Assembly (NCBI RefSeq): GCF_002741035.1
Contig: NZ_CP016808.1
Location: 1,302,001 to 1,366,000, forward strand
Reading direction: 5' to 3'
Source of the DNA: Paenibacillus sp. BIHB 4019
GTDB taxonomy: Bacteria; Bacillota; Bacilli; Paenibacillales; Paenibacillaceae
Length of the DNA: 64,000 nucleotides
Notes under the pieces: model-generated
Told to the model about the DNA's origin: nothing
Seen by the model: the letters and a program-made list of their open reading frames with translations, nothing else
Database searches by the model: none
Shown: in pieces, positions 62,972 to 64,000 of the stretch
Numbering within the stretch: the first letter of the stretch is position 1
Layout of the letters: each line of letters opens with the position of its first letter
Made by a program: the position numbers and the translations under genes

Positions 62972-63541
62972 TTATTCCCCTGTAATGCAGGTTAGCAGTT
63001 CCCCAACAGGTGTACGAGGTCGAGGCTTAGGCTTCTTATCGGGATCAAAATAGCCAAGATGCAGCGTGCCAATAATTCGTTCGCCTGGCTTTACGCCCGT
63101 AAGCCTGCAAAAATCCAGGTCGAAATTATATTCATTCGTCTTCCATACGACACCGATTCCCTGCTCCCATGCCAGCAGCTGGATATTTTGAATAAGCGCG
63201 GAGCCTGCGCCAACAGCATCCTCCCATTCCCGTTGTTTAGCGTCAGCCTCTATGACGATGAGCAAATGGGCTTGCATGCGTTCGCAATAATCAAGCTGCA
63301 GCTTCTGTCCCCATTTTTCCCGCTCGTCCTCCGAGAACGTATGCAGCACCGCATCTGAAAACTGCTGCCTTCCAGCTCCCATGAATAAAATGAATCGCCA
63401 AGGCTCCTTGCGTGAATGAACCGGAGCCCATACAGCCGCATCCAACAGAGCAATGACCGTTTCCTTCGCCAACGTCCGATCGTTAAATTGACGTATCGTT
63501 CTTCTTTCGCGAATGAGCTGCTCAATTGCCGATATTGCCAT
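62972..63541 (-). CDS. Nitroreductase-family flavoprotein
   Basis: 189 residues from the ATG at 63541, behind GAGGAGGAGG; an in-frame GTG at 63565 is upstream of that site. RRTIRQF near the N-terminus, AVWAPVHSRKEPWRFIL, and IGTLHLGYFDP at the C-terminus are family marks for FMN binding. It reduces nitro compounds, quinones or similar acceptors with NAD(P)H. It lies 30 bases downstream of a deleted siderophore-regulator remnant, so an iron-related role is possible but unproven. Confidence 0.85.
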   Translation of the reverse strand: MAISAIEQLIRERRTIRQFNDRTLAKETVIALLDAAVWAPVHSRKEPWRFILFMGAGRQQFSDAVLHTFSEDEREKWGQKLQLDYCERMQAHLLIVIEADAKQREWEDAVGAGSALIQNIQLLAWEQGIGVVWKTNEYNFDLDFCRLTGVKPGERIIGTLHLGYFDPDKKPKPRPRTPVGELLTCITGE

Positions 63542-63571
63542 CTCGCATCCTCCTCCTCTGCTCACCGCTCT

Positions 63572-63768
63572 TTATTGGGTAAGAAATTGAACCGTTTCTT
63601 CAATAATTTTCGTTTGGCCGATTGGGCCGCCAGGACCTTGAAACCATAGGCCATAGTCCACCAAATGGACATGGTTATTTTGAACAGCCTTCAAGCTTTT
63701 CCAAACTTCAGTTCTAATATTTTTATAGAAGCCTGATTCCACAGCCTAACATGCTGCTCTATATCCAT
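63572..63768 (-). pseudogene. Deletion remnant of a fifth AraC-lipoprotein fusion (fusion E)
   Basis: From the ATG at 63768 (AAGGTG upstream) the frame reads MDIEQHVRLWNQASIKILEL, matching the first residues of fusions A-D with Trp at position 10. After about 60 bases the homology jumps, in another frame, to the extreme C-terminus of the binding domain (VWKSLKAVQNNHVHLVDYGL ... VQFLTQ, stop at 63572). Roughly 1.8 kb is missing. The 5' and 3' ends of one fusion gene are therefore joined, and the gene is dead. Confidence 0.85.
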
Positions 63769-63816
63769 CGTTTCACCTTCCGAAAAAGCCCTGATCTATC
63801 TGCCTCTCTATTCTAT

Positions 63817-63831
63817 CGAGAATAATTCTCA
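63817..63831 (-). promoter_or_regulatory. Fur-like box before the fusion E remnant
   Basis: CGAGAATAATTCTCA is a 7-1-7 inverted repeat (GAGAAT-A-ATTCTC core), 49 bases before the start at 63768. Confidence 0.65.
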
Positions 63832-64000
63832 ACTACAATATAAATTTTATGTAATGCCATTAATAAATAGCTTGATATTGCGCCCAAAAACCGAAATAAT
63901 GATGGAATAGGTCTAATTGCTTGGATACATATCGTAGCGATTAGCGATTTATTTTGCACAGCAGAAAGGTTGTCTTTTACATCATGGAGTTATCTCAACG
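63832..64000. other. AT-rich end of the window, possible start of a plus-strand gene
   Basis: AAAGG at 63965-63969 is followed by an ATG at 63984 that stays open to the window end. With only five codons visible nothing more can be said. Confidence 0.25.

Overview
The window looks like chromosomal DNA of a Paenibacillus-type member of the Bacillota. The evidence is the combination of proteins with three S-layer homology (SLH) modules, a copper-amine-oxidase-N 'stalk' domain, LplB/YtcP-type sugar permeases paired with YesM/YesN two-component systems, secreted pectate lyases, strong AGGAGG ribosome binding sites, and 15-bp 7-1-7 Fur boxes of the Bacillus type (TGATAAT-n-ATTATCA). No rRNA, tRNA, CRISPR array, transposase or phage gene was seen.

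Layout. 0-14 kb: the 3' end of an SLH protein, then three large genes (990, 5254, 10897) that join an AraC-family regulator in frame to a lipobox-bearing siderophore-binding lipoprotein. Between them lie an RCC1-repeat protein, an acyltransferase-like protein with a chemoreceptor, a ferredoxin-NADP reductase, and a TetR/short-chain dehydrogenase pair. 14.5-24.5 kb: a large repetitive SLH protein, a MarR/MFS pair with a shared operator, small housekeeping-like genes, a siderophore-binding lipoprotein and a lipase-like gene broken by an amber codon. 24.5-32.2 kb: YesN-YesM-LplA-LplC-LplB system 1. 32.7-35.8 kb: siderophore esterase, binding protein and Btr-like regulator. 36-38.3 kb: HD phosphohydrolase and ABC-F ATPase. 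38.4-47 kb: sugar ABC/two-component system 2, with an extra binding protein beside the kinase. 47-51.5 kb: an SLH protein with a PTPPIV tandem repeat, an RCC1 fragment, an MDR oxidoreductase, an SDR and a TetR. 51.6-62 kb: two paralogous pectate lyases bracketing a fourth AraC-lipoprotein fusion, a FhuF-like reductase, a binding protein and a second Btr-like regulator. 62-64 kb: a papain-like protein, a nitroreductase, and the deleted remnant of a fifth fusion gene.

How it works together. Two themes dominate. One is iron-siderophore acquisition: seven lipobox-bearing siderophore-type binding domains, two cytoplasmic Btr-like sensors, one deleted remnant, an esterase and two reductases, almost all next to Fur boxes, yet no FecCD-type permease or ATPase in the window. 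The other is plant polysaccharide use: two LplABC/YesMN modules and two pectate lyases that share an upstream operator-like motif.

The most notable structure is the repeated AraC-linker-lipobox-binding-protein fusion. Each intact copy carries a Fur box, a ribosome binding site and a second start codon inside the reading frame, just before the lipoprotein signal. Each could therefore make a full-length fusion and a free lipoprotein. All functional statements come from reading the sequence and from family knowledge; no database search was run.
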